This document shows, one piece after another, positions 1 to 8,505 of a stretch of 58,534 bases of DNA. The notes beneath the pieces are model-generated. The model had not been told where the DNA came from, did no database searches, and worked only from the letters and a program-made list of their open reading frames with translations. The stretch's first letter is position 1, and the number at the start of each line of letters is the position of its first letter. Location of the stretch: the NCBI GenBank assembly GCA_026707745.1, contig JAPOWG010000005.1, positions 1-58,534 of the forward strand, given 5' to 3'. A program made the position numbers and the translations under genes. Source of the DNA: Chloroflexota bacterium. GTDB taxonomy: Bacteria; Chloroflexota; Anaerolineae; Aggregatilineales; Phototrophicaceae.

Positions 1-215
1 TCGGCTAGCGCGGATATCACGCTCTGCACTTGTCGCTGTCTCGGCGATCTTGTCGATGGCCGTCGGGCTCGGAACATCTGTATCCGCTGGCGTGGAAGTC
101 GCAGTTGCCGTCTCCGTCCGCTTCACGAGAGCGGTTCGGCTAGCGCGGATATCACGCTCTGCACTTGTCGCTGTCGCCGCGATCTTGTCGGTGGCCGTCG
201 GGGTTGGAATATCCG
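1..215. repeat. 135-bp in-frame tandem repeat (45-aa period)
   Basis: The sequence beginning TCGGCTAGCGCGGATATCAC at position 1 recurs at 136 with few differences through about 215. The period is divisible by three and lies inside the low-complexity protein, so it duplicates 45 residues without breaking the frame. More units may lie beyond the left edge. Confidence 0.8.
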
Positions 216-714
216 CAGCCTTCGTTTTAACAACCGGCGTCCGTCTGATGGGCGACGCGGTGGCAGTGATCACGGCGGGCGCCTGCTCGCCGGGTGTTTC
301 AAGTGGCGCCAGTTCGACGTCCAGACCTTCTTCCGTCGATTCGATACTGGTAGCCGGGGCAAAGTCGGCAGGGGTTTCTTTTCTTGCTTCTTCTGTCGCA
401 AGGGGCCTGGGACTCGCGCTTGCGGTGGCGGAGGGGCTCGCAATCGTGGGTTCTGTCCCAGGTGGCAAGTCAGTCGCGCTCGGTGTAATTGTTATAGTTG
501 CCGCGGTTTCGGCGACGGTCGCTTCTGGCGATAAGGAGGCGCTTGTTTCGGCAATGGCTGTCGGTGAGGGAAGCGCGGTTGGGACATGCGTAGGCCTTGG
601 CGGGGGTACGCCGCGCGTAGCGGTCGAAAGTACGATGGCGAATGCCAATGCGAATAAGAGAGCCGCCAATGCAAAAAGCGCGACAACAAGCTCATTGCCA
701 ATGTTGCGTTGCAT
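1..714 (-). CDS. membrane-anchored Thr/Ala/Pro-rich protein, C-terminus beyond the window
   Basis: An open frame starts with ATG at 714 (reverse strand) and runs without a stop to the left edge, giving at least 238 residues. Residues about 4-32 form one hydrophobic segment (a signal anchor or an uncleaved signal). The rest is a low-complexity stretch rich in Thr, Ala, Pro, Ser and Glu, as expected for an extracytoplasmic linker. It contains an in-frame 135-bp (45-residue) direct repeat, seen at 1-135 and again from 136. The start lies 2 nt after the stop of the histidine-kinase-like gene, so the two are almost certainly co-transcribed and translationally coupled. No catalytic domain is visible in the part present. 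Function is unknown; it could be a sensor partner or surface protein of the kinase. Confidence 0.7.
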   Translation of the reverse strand, partial: MQRNIGNELVVALFALAALLFALAFAIVLSTATRGVPPPRPTHVPTALPSPTAIAETSASLSPEATVAETAATITITPSATDLPPGTEPTIASPSATASASPRPLATEEARKETPADFAPATSIESTEEGLDVELAPLETPGEQAPAVITATASPIRRTPVVKTKAADIPTPTATDKIAATATSAERDIRASRTALVKRTETATATSTPADTDVPSPTAIDKIAETATSAERDIRASR

Positions 715-716
715 GG

Positions 717-3700
717 CTATTCCCCGACTGATGGCATCAGTCGCGTCGGCAAATCGAGGTGAAAGACGCTGCCTTCGCCCGCCTTGCTGTCGATCCAAAG
801 ATCGCCGGCATGTGCGCGGGCAAATGCTCTGGCAACTGTCATACCAACACCGGTATCGCTGAGTCCTTCAATCTTGGGGTTTTCGTGCAGATATTTGCGG
901 GCGAAGACACGAGGAAGATCCTTGGCCGAGATGCCGCCGCCTTTGTCTTCAAAGCTAATGCGAATCGCTTCAACAGGCTGTTCATTGGCTGGGGGTCGCG
1001 TCGATGCCAAGGCTGCGGTAACGAACAAAGGCGCTCCTTCGTCAGACACGTCACAGGCATTCTGAAGCAGATGACGCAAGACCTGCTTTATACAATTGGA
1101 ATCAACCGTGATCTTGGGGAGGCCATCGTCCACGGACAACTCTAGCGCCAGTTGCTTTTGACGTATATCTGCGGAAAGCGAAGTGATGGTCTCGTCCAGC
1201 AGGTCCACAATGTCAATTTCCGCATACGACAAGACAAAATGGTCATGTTCATCGTGACCGAGTTTCATCAGCTCTTCCAGCAATGCTGCGAGCCGGCCCA
1301 GATTCACCGAGACGCGCTGCAAGACCTCGAGTTGAGCCGCGCCAAGAATGCCTATCGACTCCTTCAAGAGAATATCCGTGCACTCCGTTATTGCGGTTAC
1401 GGGAGCCTGCATTTCGCGAACAAGCTCAAGCGTCTGCTCCACTTCGGCAAGTCGGCTAGCCGCAGTCGCCTCTTCGCTTGATTCTGCCCGCTCTGCTTGG
1501 CCCAGGCTAGCAGCGGCCAGCGCAGTTTTCGCGTCGCTAAGCTCCAGCGCTAGCTTCTCCCGCTGTTCCTTCAGTGTAGAAACTGTGTCCTGCAGTTCTT
1601 GCAGCCGCGCCCGCAGCGGGGGTTCAGTTGCCCCCTCTGTAGAGGCGGGCAAACTGTCGGCCAGCCTTGCGGTCAATTGGTCGCGGATGCGCAAGAGATT
1701 TTCTCTTTCGCCGGACAGCTCGGCGATGTTGCGCTCCAAATCATTTCGCTTCTCCCCGCCGATCTCTAGTTGACCCTGTAAGTCCCGAATTCGGTCCTGT
1801 AAAGCGCGATTGTCCTTATCCCGAGATTCAAAGCGATCCATGAGATCTTGATAATCTCGCCGCATCTCCTCACGCAGGTTTATAAGTGATTCATGATCGG
1901 CGCTCAAGCGCTTGAGTTGATTCCGCAGTTCATCTGTCTTGCTGCCATTGCCGTCGACAAGCTTGGCCTGTTCCCGTGCAAGGATGTCAAGCTCATGCTG
2001 GACCGCAGCGGCCTGTCGCTTAGAGGCTTTTCGCTCGGCATAAAGTTGGATGAGCACCTGCGTCATACTGGTCATCTCTGCTGTTACGCCCAGCTTTCGT
2101 AGTTTTGACGCGATAGCGGTAAGGCGCCGCTGCAATTGCTCGCGCTCCAATTCCAGTTGACGAACCTCGCCGGATAGCGATTCCAGTATCGCTTGCGGAT
2201 CAATCGAGTCGATTGTCTCGTTTTGGGCGCGCAGCCTATTGATAAGATCTCGCAGTCGGGCACATGTATTTAATAACAGATTATGGCTCTTATGCGCGTA
2301 TTCATGAATCACTTGCGCTAGGGAATCGTCGCTCTCGGCAGTGCAAATCTGCAATACGGTTTCGGCATCCAAGACCTGTTTGGATTGCGCGTCACACCGT
2401 TCCATTAGTTGAGCTTGATCATCAAAGGCTTGCGATACAGCAAGGCCATCGTCGCTATCGCTTACTCTGTTCAACAGCGTGATCCGCTCGTCATGCAACT
2501 GCGCGCGCAACTCGTCAATTTGGAGGCGCAGCCTCGTTGTCTCGCCTGTGTTTTCTTGCAGGCTCGCTTCCAGTCCACGGCGCGCCTTGTCGCGTATCTC
2601 TCTGCCTTCATCCTGCGAGGCAATTGGGTCGAGTATGGACTTTACGGCCTGCTCTTCCGCCAAAAACGTCGCGGCCTCGGCGTTAAAACTCCAAGCCAAA
2701 ATATGACCCGCCATTTGACCTATATCGTCCAAAAGCGCTCGCCGCTCACGAGAAAGCTCGCCTTGCCGATAAGGCGTGGCGACCAGCAACACTGCCAGAA
2801 CCTCGTCTTCAGAGGATATCGGCTGAATATAAACCGTCCCGATGGCGTCGATCTTCAGAACACGGAACAACGCTTCAACTTCCTGTTTCTGTTGATCAGC
2901 CGCTAGGGAACGTTGTTCACAGCGTAGCCTTGCGTCAACTATTGTCGGCTGACTTTCCAAGCTTAAGGACAGGCCGTCCAAGCTTTGGCCATTCACATTG
3001 TCTTGACCCGCGATGACATTGGCGTAGACTTCGTCTTCCATCCGGAGCAACAGACAGACTTCAGCGTCTAGCAATTCAAGCGCGGTTGCAACGACCTGCT
3101 GCGGGATTCCAGATTCTTCGCGCGTGTCCATCATCATGCCCAAGGCCCGCAACAATTGGCTGTTTTCAAGGGCAGTTGTCGATTCGGCAGGGCGCGTTGG
3201 CCTGGCAAGCTTTTCGCTTGTACGCGCCGCTATTTCCTGTTCGCGCGGCTCATCTTCTATCCGTCGTTCATTACCGGACACTTCACCTTCAGCCAGGCGA
3301 CGATCCAGCGATGAGACAATAAGCCGATGGATAACTACGGGGGCCAGGGCCAACGCGGCAAGATATGCCCAACGGGCGCCGCCTAGATAACTGCCTGACA
3401 ACTCGGAATCCGCAAACTGCCAGATATCCCAGCCGTTGCCCAGGACAATTAGAATAAAGAAGAGACATTTCAAGGGCGCGTCGACGATTCGACTGAACCT
3501 GAATGCAACACCGAAAAAACCTGACAATCCGATGGCCAAGGGCAAAATGGACCACATAGGCGCCAATTCGCTCGCATTGAACATGGCGCCTGTTTCAAAC
3601 TCGCTGAACCACTCGCTGGCAGTGTACAGGTATAGGAGGAGGAGCGCGACGATAGTTCCGCTTAACCAAAGGTTTGCGCGGCTGCTGCGATGCGCGTTGT

Positions 3701-4019
3701 CTGCGCCCAGGAAAGCCCAGGACATGAACACGAGCGAGAGCGACATGCCCAACCTCTCCAGTGGAGGCATGAGCATTGGCGCTTCAAAGGATGACAGTAG
3801 CGAGAATGAAGCAACCGCCATCAGGGCTAGCCAGATGCTTGCCAAAGCAACCGCTGCCGGAACGTAGCGATATGTCGCTTCTTCAGTCTCGAAGCGAGAA
3901 CGCAAACCAAAGGCAAGGAATAGACTAGCTTGACTCAGTCCAAATACAAGCAGAAAAAAAATCAGATCGCCAGGTGATTCAGTTAACAGGTCAAGAAAAT
4001 CGAGTGGAATCTGCGGCAA
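717..4019 (-). CDS. large membrane histidine-kinase-like protein (7TM + GAF + coiled coil + HATPase)
   Basis: This 1100-residue protein has about seven hydrophobic segments in residues 15-240, a GAF-like region at about 290-460, a very long Gln/Glu/Arg-rich coiled coil at about 465-850, a dimerisation helix, and a C-terminal HATPase_c domain. The HATPase domain keeps an N box (LLQNACD), a G1 box (DKGGGI) and a G2 box (DTGVGM). The H box reads VREMQAPVTAI: position 868 is Arg where the phosphoacceptor His is normally found. ATP binding therefore looks intact, but ordinary autophosphorylation does not. It starts at TTG, with GGATGG six bases upstream and no in-frame ATG nearby. It could be a pseudokinase that signals allosterically. 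The next gene follows within 2 nt. Domain limits are approximate. Confidence 0.85.
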   Translation of the reverse strand: MPQIPLDFLDLLTESPGDLIFFLLVFGLSQASLFLAFGLRSRFETEEATYRYVPAAVALASIWLALMAVASFSLLSSFEAPMLMPPLERLGMSLSLVFMSWAFLGADNAHRSSRANLWLSGTIVALLLLYLYTASEWFSEFETGAMFNASELAPMWSILPLAIGLSGFFGVAFRFSRIVDAPLKCLFFILIVLGNGWDIWQFADSELSGSYLGGARWAYLAALALAPVVIHRLIVSSLDRRLAEGEVSGNERRIEDEPREQEIAARTSEKLARPTRPAESTTALENSQLLRALGMMMDTREESGIPQQVVATALELLDAEVCLLLRMEDEVYANVIAGQDNVNGQSLDGLSLSLESQPTIVDARLRCEQRSLAADQQKQEVEALFRVLKIDAIGTVYIQPISSEDEVLAVLLVATPYRQGELSRERRALLDDIGQMAGHILAWSFNAEAATFLAEEQAVKSILDPIASQDEGREIRDKARRGLEASLQENTGETTRLRLQIDELRAQLHDERITLLNRVSDSDDGLAVSQAFDDQAQLMERCDAQSKQVLDAETVLQICTAESDDSLAQVIHEYAHKSHNLLLNTCARLRDLINRLRAQNETIDSIDPQAILESLSGEVRQLELEREQLQRRLTAIASKLRKLGVTAEMTSMTQVLIQLYAERKASKRQAAAVQHELDILAREQAKLVDGNGSKTDELRNQLKRLSADHESLINLREEMRRDYQDLMDRFESRDKDNRALQDRIRDLQGQLEIGGEKRNDLERNIAELSGERENLLRIRDQLTARLADSLPASTEGATEPPLRARLQELQDTVSTLKEQREKLALELSDAKTALAAASLGQAERAESSEEATAASRLAEVEQTLELVREMQAPVTAITECTDILLKESIGILGAAQLEVLQRVSVNLGRLAALLEELMKLGHDEHDHFVLSYAEIDIVDLLDETITSLSADIRQKQLALELSVDDGLPKITVDSNCIKQVLRHLLQNACDVSDEGAPLFVTAALASTRPPANEQPVEAIRISFEDKGGGISAKDLPRVFARKYLHENPKIEGLSDTGVGMTVARAFARAHAGDLWIDSKAGEGSVFHLDLPTRLMPSVGE

Positions 4020-4149
4020 CTGGCACCATCCAAACGCGCGCTAAGATTTTCGCGACAAAGTCACATGTTGTTTCCGCAAGGGAATGGGAACAACCGCACA
4101 CACAATACCCCCATCTGTATGCGCTTGGCGGCAATTCATTTGACTAACA

Positions 4150-4158
4150 AGTATAGCA
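4150..4158 (-). promoter_or_regulatory. extended -10 promoter candidate for the kinase gene
   Basis: The minus strand reads TGCTATACT, a TGn-extended -10 hexamer, about 130 bases upstream of the kinase start. No good -35 box is visible. Confidence 0.35.
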
Positions 4159-4291
4159 CAACGCGTATAAGCGGCATGGACTTGGCGCTGTCAAAAAAAC
4201 GCTCTGCAATGACGCTTTTCAGGATCGGGCTACCACGCTCTTGTACCGCCGAATATCCTTAACGTTTGCTCTGGAACGGCCATGTTTGCTG

Positions 4292-4320
4292 TTGACGATA
4301 CACCTGCGCGCCGCTAGACT
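4292..4320 (+). promoter_or_regulatory. sigma-70-type promoter for the Nudix / serine hydrolase pair
   Basis: TTGACG and TAGACT are separated by 17 bases. Predicted transcription starts near 4327, just upstream of the GTG start at 4354. Confidence 0.55.
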
Positions 4321-4353
4321 CGTCCTGAATCCAGTCCTACGAGATCTAGTTCC

Positions 4354-4836
4354 GTGTCCCGTCAATTCGCGACCTTGATCCGCCGGTTTCCTGCCTTGAT
4401 TCGCCTTCCCTTTCTGATATTTCGCAGACTGCAATCTCGATACACGATCGGGGTGGCCGGCGTTGTCCTCGATGAGTACGGCCGCGTCTTGATTGTGGAA
4501 CATGCCTATCACCCTCGATATCCCTGGGGGCTGCCGGGTGGCTGGATTGGTGAAGACGAAGATCCGGCGGACGCAATCTTGCGCGAACTCCGCGAGGAAC
4601 TCCAACTCGCTGCCGAAGTTACTACAGTCCTGCATACTTCGAAGCCATTCAGAAACCATATTGATATGTCCTTCTTATGCAATTCACTCAGCCCCGTTGG
4701 CAAGCTAAGCATGGAATTGCTTGACTTTCGCTGGGCCGATCCTAATAATTTGCCAGATCTTCACGAGTTTCACCGTCAGTCGATCAAGATAGCTGTCGGT
4801 TGCGGCGCGCGAGGGGACAAATGGGAGCGCAACTGA
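4354..4836 (+). CDS. Nudix family hydrolase
   Basis: The 160-residue protein carries a Nudix box at about residues 68-90: G-x5-E-x7-REL-REE, with Gln in place of the last Gly of the consensus. Nudix enzymes hydrolyse nucleoside diphosphates linked to another group; the substrate cannot be told from sequence. A basic, partly hydrophobic N-terminus (residues 5-27) precedes the fold and may touch the membrane. It starts at GTG. Its last 16 bases overlap the start of the exported serine hydrolase, so the pair is probably translationally coupled. A role in cell-envelope precursor turnover would suit the neighbour but is inference. Confidence 0.8.
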   Translation: MSRQFATLIRRFPALIRLPFLIFRRLQSRYTIGVAGVVLDEYGRVLIVEHAYHPRYPWGLPGGWIGEDEDPADAILRELREELQLAAEVTTVLHTSKPFRNHIDMSFLCNSLSPVGKLSMELLDFRWADPNNLPDLHEFHRQSIKIAVGCGARGDKWERN

Positions 4837-6455
4837 CCTCCCGTCGGCGCCAGGGCGGATGGTCGCTTCTGTTTTCTTTTTCTCTGCTGTTGCTCCTCGC
4901 TGCCAGCGCCATTCTTGTCTACGAACTTGTAGCGTTCAGCCGGCGCGAAGAGCTATTGCCATCCGGGATCATTGTTGCCGGAGTAAACGTCAGCGGCTTG
5001 AGCGGTCGTGATGCGGTCTCTCGTTGGGAAAGCGCCTACGCGGAACCCCTGGTATTGCTCTACCCGGATGCCCTTGGTGGACAGCCACATCCGATTCGCT
5101 TGCACCCTGACCAAATCGGCTGGAGAATAAGCAGTGATCCAATGCTCGCTGGCGCTTTGGCATCAGGCGAGACCGACGGGGGCTTCTGGCGACGCTTTCT
5201 GGACTACCTGCTGGGCAACGAATTAATCGTCTCCAGAGAAATTGCCCTCGTTGCCGACTATCAGAGTTACGCCCTGGAGGCATTCCTGCAGGACCTCGCT
5301 CTGCGATATGACAATCCACCCGGCTCGCCGGGATACGACTTGCAAACATTGACCGTCTATGCAGGCGAAAGTGGCTATGCCCTCGATATCGCCGCCGCGA
5401 TGGATGTCATAGACAGTTCTTTACGTTCCGCAAAGTCTCGCACAGTGGGTTTGCCAGTAATTTCAATAGACAGCGAGTTGCCCACATTGGACACGTTGCG
5501 TGAATTGATCATTGATTACCTGGATGACATTGGGTTCATTTTCGATGGCCAAAGGACAGTAGCCTCGATCTTTATACTTGACCTGATCACCGGCGAAGAA
5601 CTGAACATTCTCGGTGACGTCGCATATTCCGCAGCTAGCACCATCAAGCTGCCGATCATGATTGATTACTTCCGCGCGCGGACAGACGCGCCATCACAAA
5701 ATGAAGCCTGGCTGCTAGCCAATTCACTCTTGTGCAGCAACAACGCATCGTCAAATCTGCTCATGGAAATCATCGGGCGCGGAGACATATTTGCGGGCAT
5801 TCAGAGTATCACTGGCACTCTGCAAAGAGCGGGAGCCTTGAATTCCTTCATTACGGCGCCGTTTTATCTCGGCGTCGAAGGTCAACGCCTTGGTTCGATT
5901 CAGGCGCCGGAGACAGCGCCAAACCAAACCTACGTTACCGGCGCGGACCCATTTAATCAGACGACCGCCGAGGACATGGCTACACTATTCAATCTGCTTT
6001 ACGATTGCGCGGAGTTCGGCTCGGGCCTGGTCACTGCGTTTTCAGAAGGTCAGATCACCCGGCAAGAATGCCGACAAATGCTGGAACTGACCAGCGCCAA
6101 TGACCTAGAACGCTTGCTGCAAGGCGGCATTCCCCAAGGTGTGCGTATCTCACATAAAAACGGCTGGATATTCGACACCGTTGGCGACGCTGGTATCGTT
6201 TATTCGCCCAACGGCCATCACTATGTCATCTCAGTTTATCTGTGGGAAGAAACAGAATTCCAGGACTATGAAAAACTCTGGCCGCTCGTTGAAGAGATCT
6301 CACGCGGCGCATGGAATTTCTTCAATTCGGAAAACGCCATGCTCGTTCCTCGCGCCAATCTACCCGCCACTGCACAGGAGTGTGAAGGAAACTATCTGCC
6401 ACCGGGGCCGGAATACGTCAACCTCAATGACATCAACAGTTGGAAGCGTAGATAA
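4821..6455 (+). CDS. exported class A beta-lactamase-like serine hydrolase
   Basis: I chose the ATG at 4821, preceded by GAGGGG, over an in-frame TTG at 4800. The protein (544 residues) has a basic N-terminus and one hydrophobic segment at about residues 14-37, placing the rest outside the membrane. The middle region resembles the peptidoglycan-binding-type domain found in VanW-like proteins. The C-terminal half is penicillin-recognising: the nucleophile motif S-T-I-K (SxxK) in SAASTIKLPI, an S-N-N motif, and HKNG where class A enzymes have K-T/S-G. A cell-wall peptidase or lactamase-like role is likely. True beta-lactamase activity is uncertain. Confidence 0.75.
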   Translation: MGAQLTSRRRQGGWSLLFSFSLLLLLAASAILVYELVAFSRREELLPSGIIVAGVNVSGLSGRDAVSRWESAYAEPLVLLYPDALGGQPHPIRLHPDQIGWRISSDPMLAGALASGETDGGFWRRFLDYLLGNELIVSREIALVADYQSYALEAFLQDLALRYDNPPGSPGYDLQTLTVYAGESGYALDIAAAMDVIDSSLRSAKSRTVGLPVISIDSELPTLDTLRELIIDYLDDIGFIFDGQRTVASIFILDLITGEELNILGDVAYSAASTIKLPIMIDYFRARTDAPSQNEAWLLANSLLCSNNASSNLLMEIIGRGDIFAGIQSITGTLQRAGALNSFITAPFYLGVEGQRLGSIQAPETAPNQTYVTGADPFNQTTAEDMATLFNLLYDCAEFGSGLVTAFSEGQITRQECRQMLELTSANDLERLLQGGIPQGVRISHKNGWIFDTVGDAGIVYSPNGHHYVISVYLWEETEFQDYEKLWPLVEEISRGAWNFFNSENAMLVPRANLPATAQECEGNYLPPGPEYVNLNDINSWKRR

Positions 6456-6532
6456 GCTATTGCGCCCGACTTCAAAATGGGCTCCTGCTCTCAATTGCAG
6501 GCCGAGCTTTCATCGGAATCCGACCGTTCGCG

Positions 6533-6868
6533 CTACAAGCTGGCAATTGCCGCTTGCGGCGACTCGAAGATTGTGAAGATCTCATCCAGTTTTGACGCCT
6601 GCAATGACTCGAGAGCCGGGTCAGACGGCTCCGCCAGGCGCATATCGCCGCCAGCCCGACGAACTCGCTTAAGTCCCGCATTTAGTCCGCGAAGGCCATC
6701 AATATCCAGAAGTCTTATGCCGGACAAGTCGACCACAAGAGTTCGCATCTCCGCCTCAAGCGCCTCCTCGATCACTTGAGAAAGCGCCGAGACACTTGTA
6801 GAATCTAGCTCTCCGGCGATTTCGACAACACCGACATTCCCATAGCTGGCCAAATTGACGCTTATCAA
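6533..6868 (-). CDS. STAS-domain protein (anti-sigma-factor-antagonist fold) without the usual serine
   Basis: This 111-residue single-domain protein matches the SpoIIAA/STAS fold along its length, with the pattern VVDLSG then LLDIDGLRGLNAGLKR. In SpoIIAA relatives the phosphorylated serine sits in D-S-S-G; here the motif is D55-I56-D57-G58, so no serine is available. It may be constitutively in its unphosphorylated-like state, or phosphomimetic because of D57. It starts at TTG with GGTGGA upstream. No anti-sigma factor or sigma factor gene lies beside it. Its upstream region is shared with the small membrane protein gene at 6983. Confidence 0.75.
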   Translation of the reverse strand: MISVNLASYGNVGVVEIAGELDSTSVSALSQVIEEALEAEMRTLVVDLSGIRLLDIDGLRGLNAGLKRVRRAGGDMRLAEPSDPALESLQASKLDEIFTIFESPQAAIASL

Positions 6869-6982
6869 CCTGTTTCCACCGATTATCCGCTCATGCTACA
6901 ATGATACTGCATTGCCTTCGCTTGGGATATGAAATTGGGAATCGATCAAACCAGATCATTATGACGGAGACCGCTAACTGAA

Positions 6983-7264
6983 ATGGACTTGCATTACCTG
7001 GCCTTGATATCCGTCCTGGTCACGCTGCTGCTTATCATGGTACAGCGCGCGGAACCGGCGCGTCGGCGACTGGTGGCCGGATTTGTGGTTATCTGCCTGC
7101 TGATTATCCGTCACAACACGTTTATCAAGGACGACCTGCACGACGAGACGCTGTTGGCTTTTATCTTGGGCTTGATTCTAAGCGCCCTGTTTTGGTTGCT
7201 TGTCGGCAAGTATAACCCGCCCGGAACCAGCGACGAAATTCGCGTCATCGGAATGGACGACTAA
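6983..7264 (+). CDS. small membrane protein, unknown function
   Basis: This 93-residue protein has hydrophobic segments at about residues 4-20, 28-44 and 56-74, and an acidic C-terminus ending GMDD. A positively charged stretch (QRAEPARRR) follows the first segment. I do not recognise a named family. It starts at ATG with GGAGA 13 bases upstream. A TGn-extended -10 (TGCTACAAT, ending at 6902) could serve it. It converges on mrp with only 15 bases between the stop codons. Confidence 0.6.
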   Translation: MDLHYLALISVLVTLLLIMVQRAEPARRRLVAGFVVICLLIIRHNTFIKDDLHDETLLAFILGLILSALFWLLVGKYNPPGTSDEIRVIGMDD

Positions 7265-7279
7265 CCCGCTTGACCGAAT

Positions 7280-8332
7280 TCAACCGATAATGTTGATTGG
7301 CACTACATCGGCACCCTGCAACATCGCCAAACTGATGCGCGCGGCAACGCGCTCGGAAAGCTGACGAAAAGCTCTGCCCGACTCCGAATCGAGGTTGTGG
7401 ATCGCTGCCGGACGCCCAAGATCCCCGCTCTCTCGAACTTCACTTGCCAGCGGAACACGCCCCAAGAACGGAATCTCGCGCTGATTGGCGAAGGCTTCTC
7501 CGCCACCGCTCCCAAAGAACTCGCCAGACATATTCTCAATGACGCCCAAAACCGGCACGTTCAGTTGGTCAAACATTGCGGCCGCGCGTGTAGCATCCGC
7601 AACTGCGACCGCCTGTGGCTGCGTCACTATGATGCTGCCCGTCAACGGGAAGGACTGCGCCAGCGAGAGCGGCGCATCGCCCGTGCCGGGCGGCAGGTCC
7701 ACGATCATATAGTCCAACCTGCCCCAGTCAACATCCGTGAAAAACTGACGAATCGCGCTATGCAGCATCGGTCCGCGCATGATCATCGGTTTCTCTGGTG
7801 AGGTCAGGAAACCGGTACTGATGAGCTTAACGCCAAAGACCTCCAGCGGCTGCATCTTGTTGTTGCTGACCTTCGGTCGACCGCTGCCCAAGCCGAACAT
7901 CTGCGGAATGTTGGGGTTGAGAATATCGGCATCAATTAGTCCCACGCTAGCGCCGGCATCCGCCAGAGAAACGGCCAGGTTCGTCGCCACGGTGCTTTTC
8001 CCAACGCCTCCCTTGCCGCTCGCTATAGCGACAATCGAATTCATCGGAACGTCCAGACGGCCATGTATGCGACGATCCGTCGGCACTTGCGCGTCCCATT
8101 TGATGCGAACCTCGCTGATCCCGTCGACCACTCCGATCAACGCGGTGTTGCAGCGTTCGACAAACACGTCTTTCAACGGACAAGCGGGCGTTGTAAGGAC
8201 GATAGTAAACTCCGCGACGCCATTGCCTACGTGGAGGTTCCGTACCATATCAAGAGTCACGATGTCCTGATTCAACTCGGGCTCAATGACTGTACGCAAA
8301 GCCCCCATTACACGATCTTCGACTGATTTCAT
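7280..8332 (-). CDS. mrp: Mrp/NBP35/ApbC-type P-loop ATPase, Fe-S cluster carrier family, lacking CxxC
   Basis: The 350-residue protein has an N-terminal MIP18/DUF59 domain (residues 1-85, with the conserved Cys51 in TPACPLKD). A ParA-like ATPase domain follows, with the deviant Walker A GKGGVGKST at about 106-114 and VDLPPGTGD. Family members load or carry Fe-S clusters, and the mitochondrial homologue Ind1/NUBPL serves complex I. The only cysteines are C51 and C61: the loop after ENMS, which usually carries C-x-x-C for the bridging cluster, is shortened to ENMSGEFFGSGGG. It lies downstream of nuoI on the same strand (173 bases apart), which suits a complex I assembly role. GAGG lies upstream of the ATG. 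Confidence 0.85.
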   Translation of the reverse strand: MKSVEDRVMGALRTVIEPELNQDIVTLDMVRNLHVGNGVAEFTIVLTTPACPLKDVFVERCNTALIGVVDGISEVRIKWDAQVPTDRRIHGRLDVPMNSIVAIASGKGGVGKSTVATNLAVSLADAGASVGLIDADILNPNIPQMFGLGSGRPKVSNNKMQPLEVFGVKLISTGFLTSPEKPMIMRGPMLHSAIRQFFTDVDWGRLDYMIVDLPPGTGDAPLSLAQSFPLTGSIIVTQPQAVAVADATRAAAMFDQLNVPVLGVIENMSGEFFGSGGGEAFANQREIPFLGRVPLASEVRESGDLGRPAAIHNLDSESGRAFRQLSERVAARISLAMLQGADVVPINIIG

Positions 8333-8505
8333 GCTTTACCTCGGGAATCCGATTCCGACTTCGACGTACTATACCATTCTTCTGGCCATTGACGAATGCA
8401 AGACGCGTTGACCGCTTGTCCCGCGAAGGCGCGGGAAAACGCGAAAAGATACAGCAAGGACTGGCGCAGTCGGGTCAAACCTGCGGTTGTAGTCGGGGGA
8501 ATTCT

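Larger units (their letters stand above)
4030..4353. other. divergent intergenic region
   Basis: This gap separates the leftward kinase gene from the rightward Nudix gene. I see a promoter candidate for each direction (listed separately) and no open frame with coding character. Confidence 0.5.

Noticed and set aside
1..215. CRISPR array or non-coding tandem repeat
   Set aside because: The 135-bp period is in frame with an open reading frame starting at 714, and there are no spacer-like unique segments. No CRISPR array was seen anywhere in the window.
50..862. 270-codon rightward open frame
   Set aside because: It is antisense to the membrane-anchored protein and the kinase end. Its Val/Ala/Ser composition is just the complement of the Thr/Ala-rich repeats.
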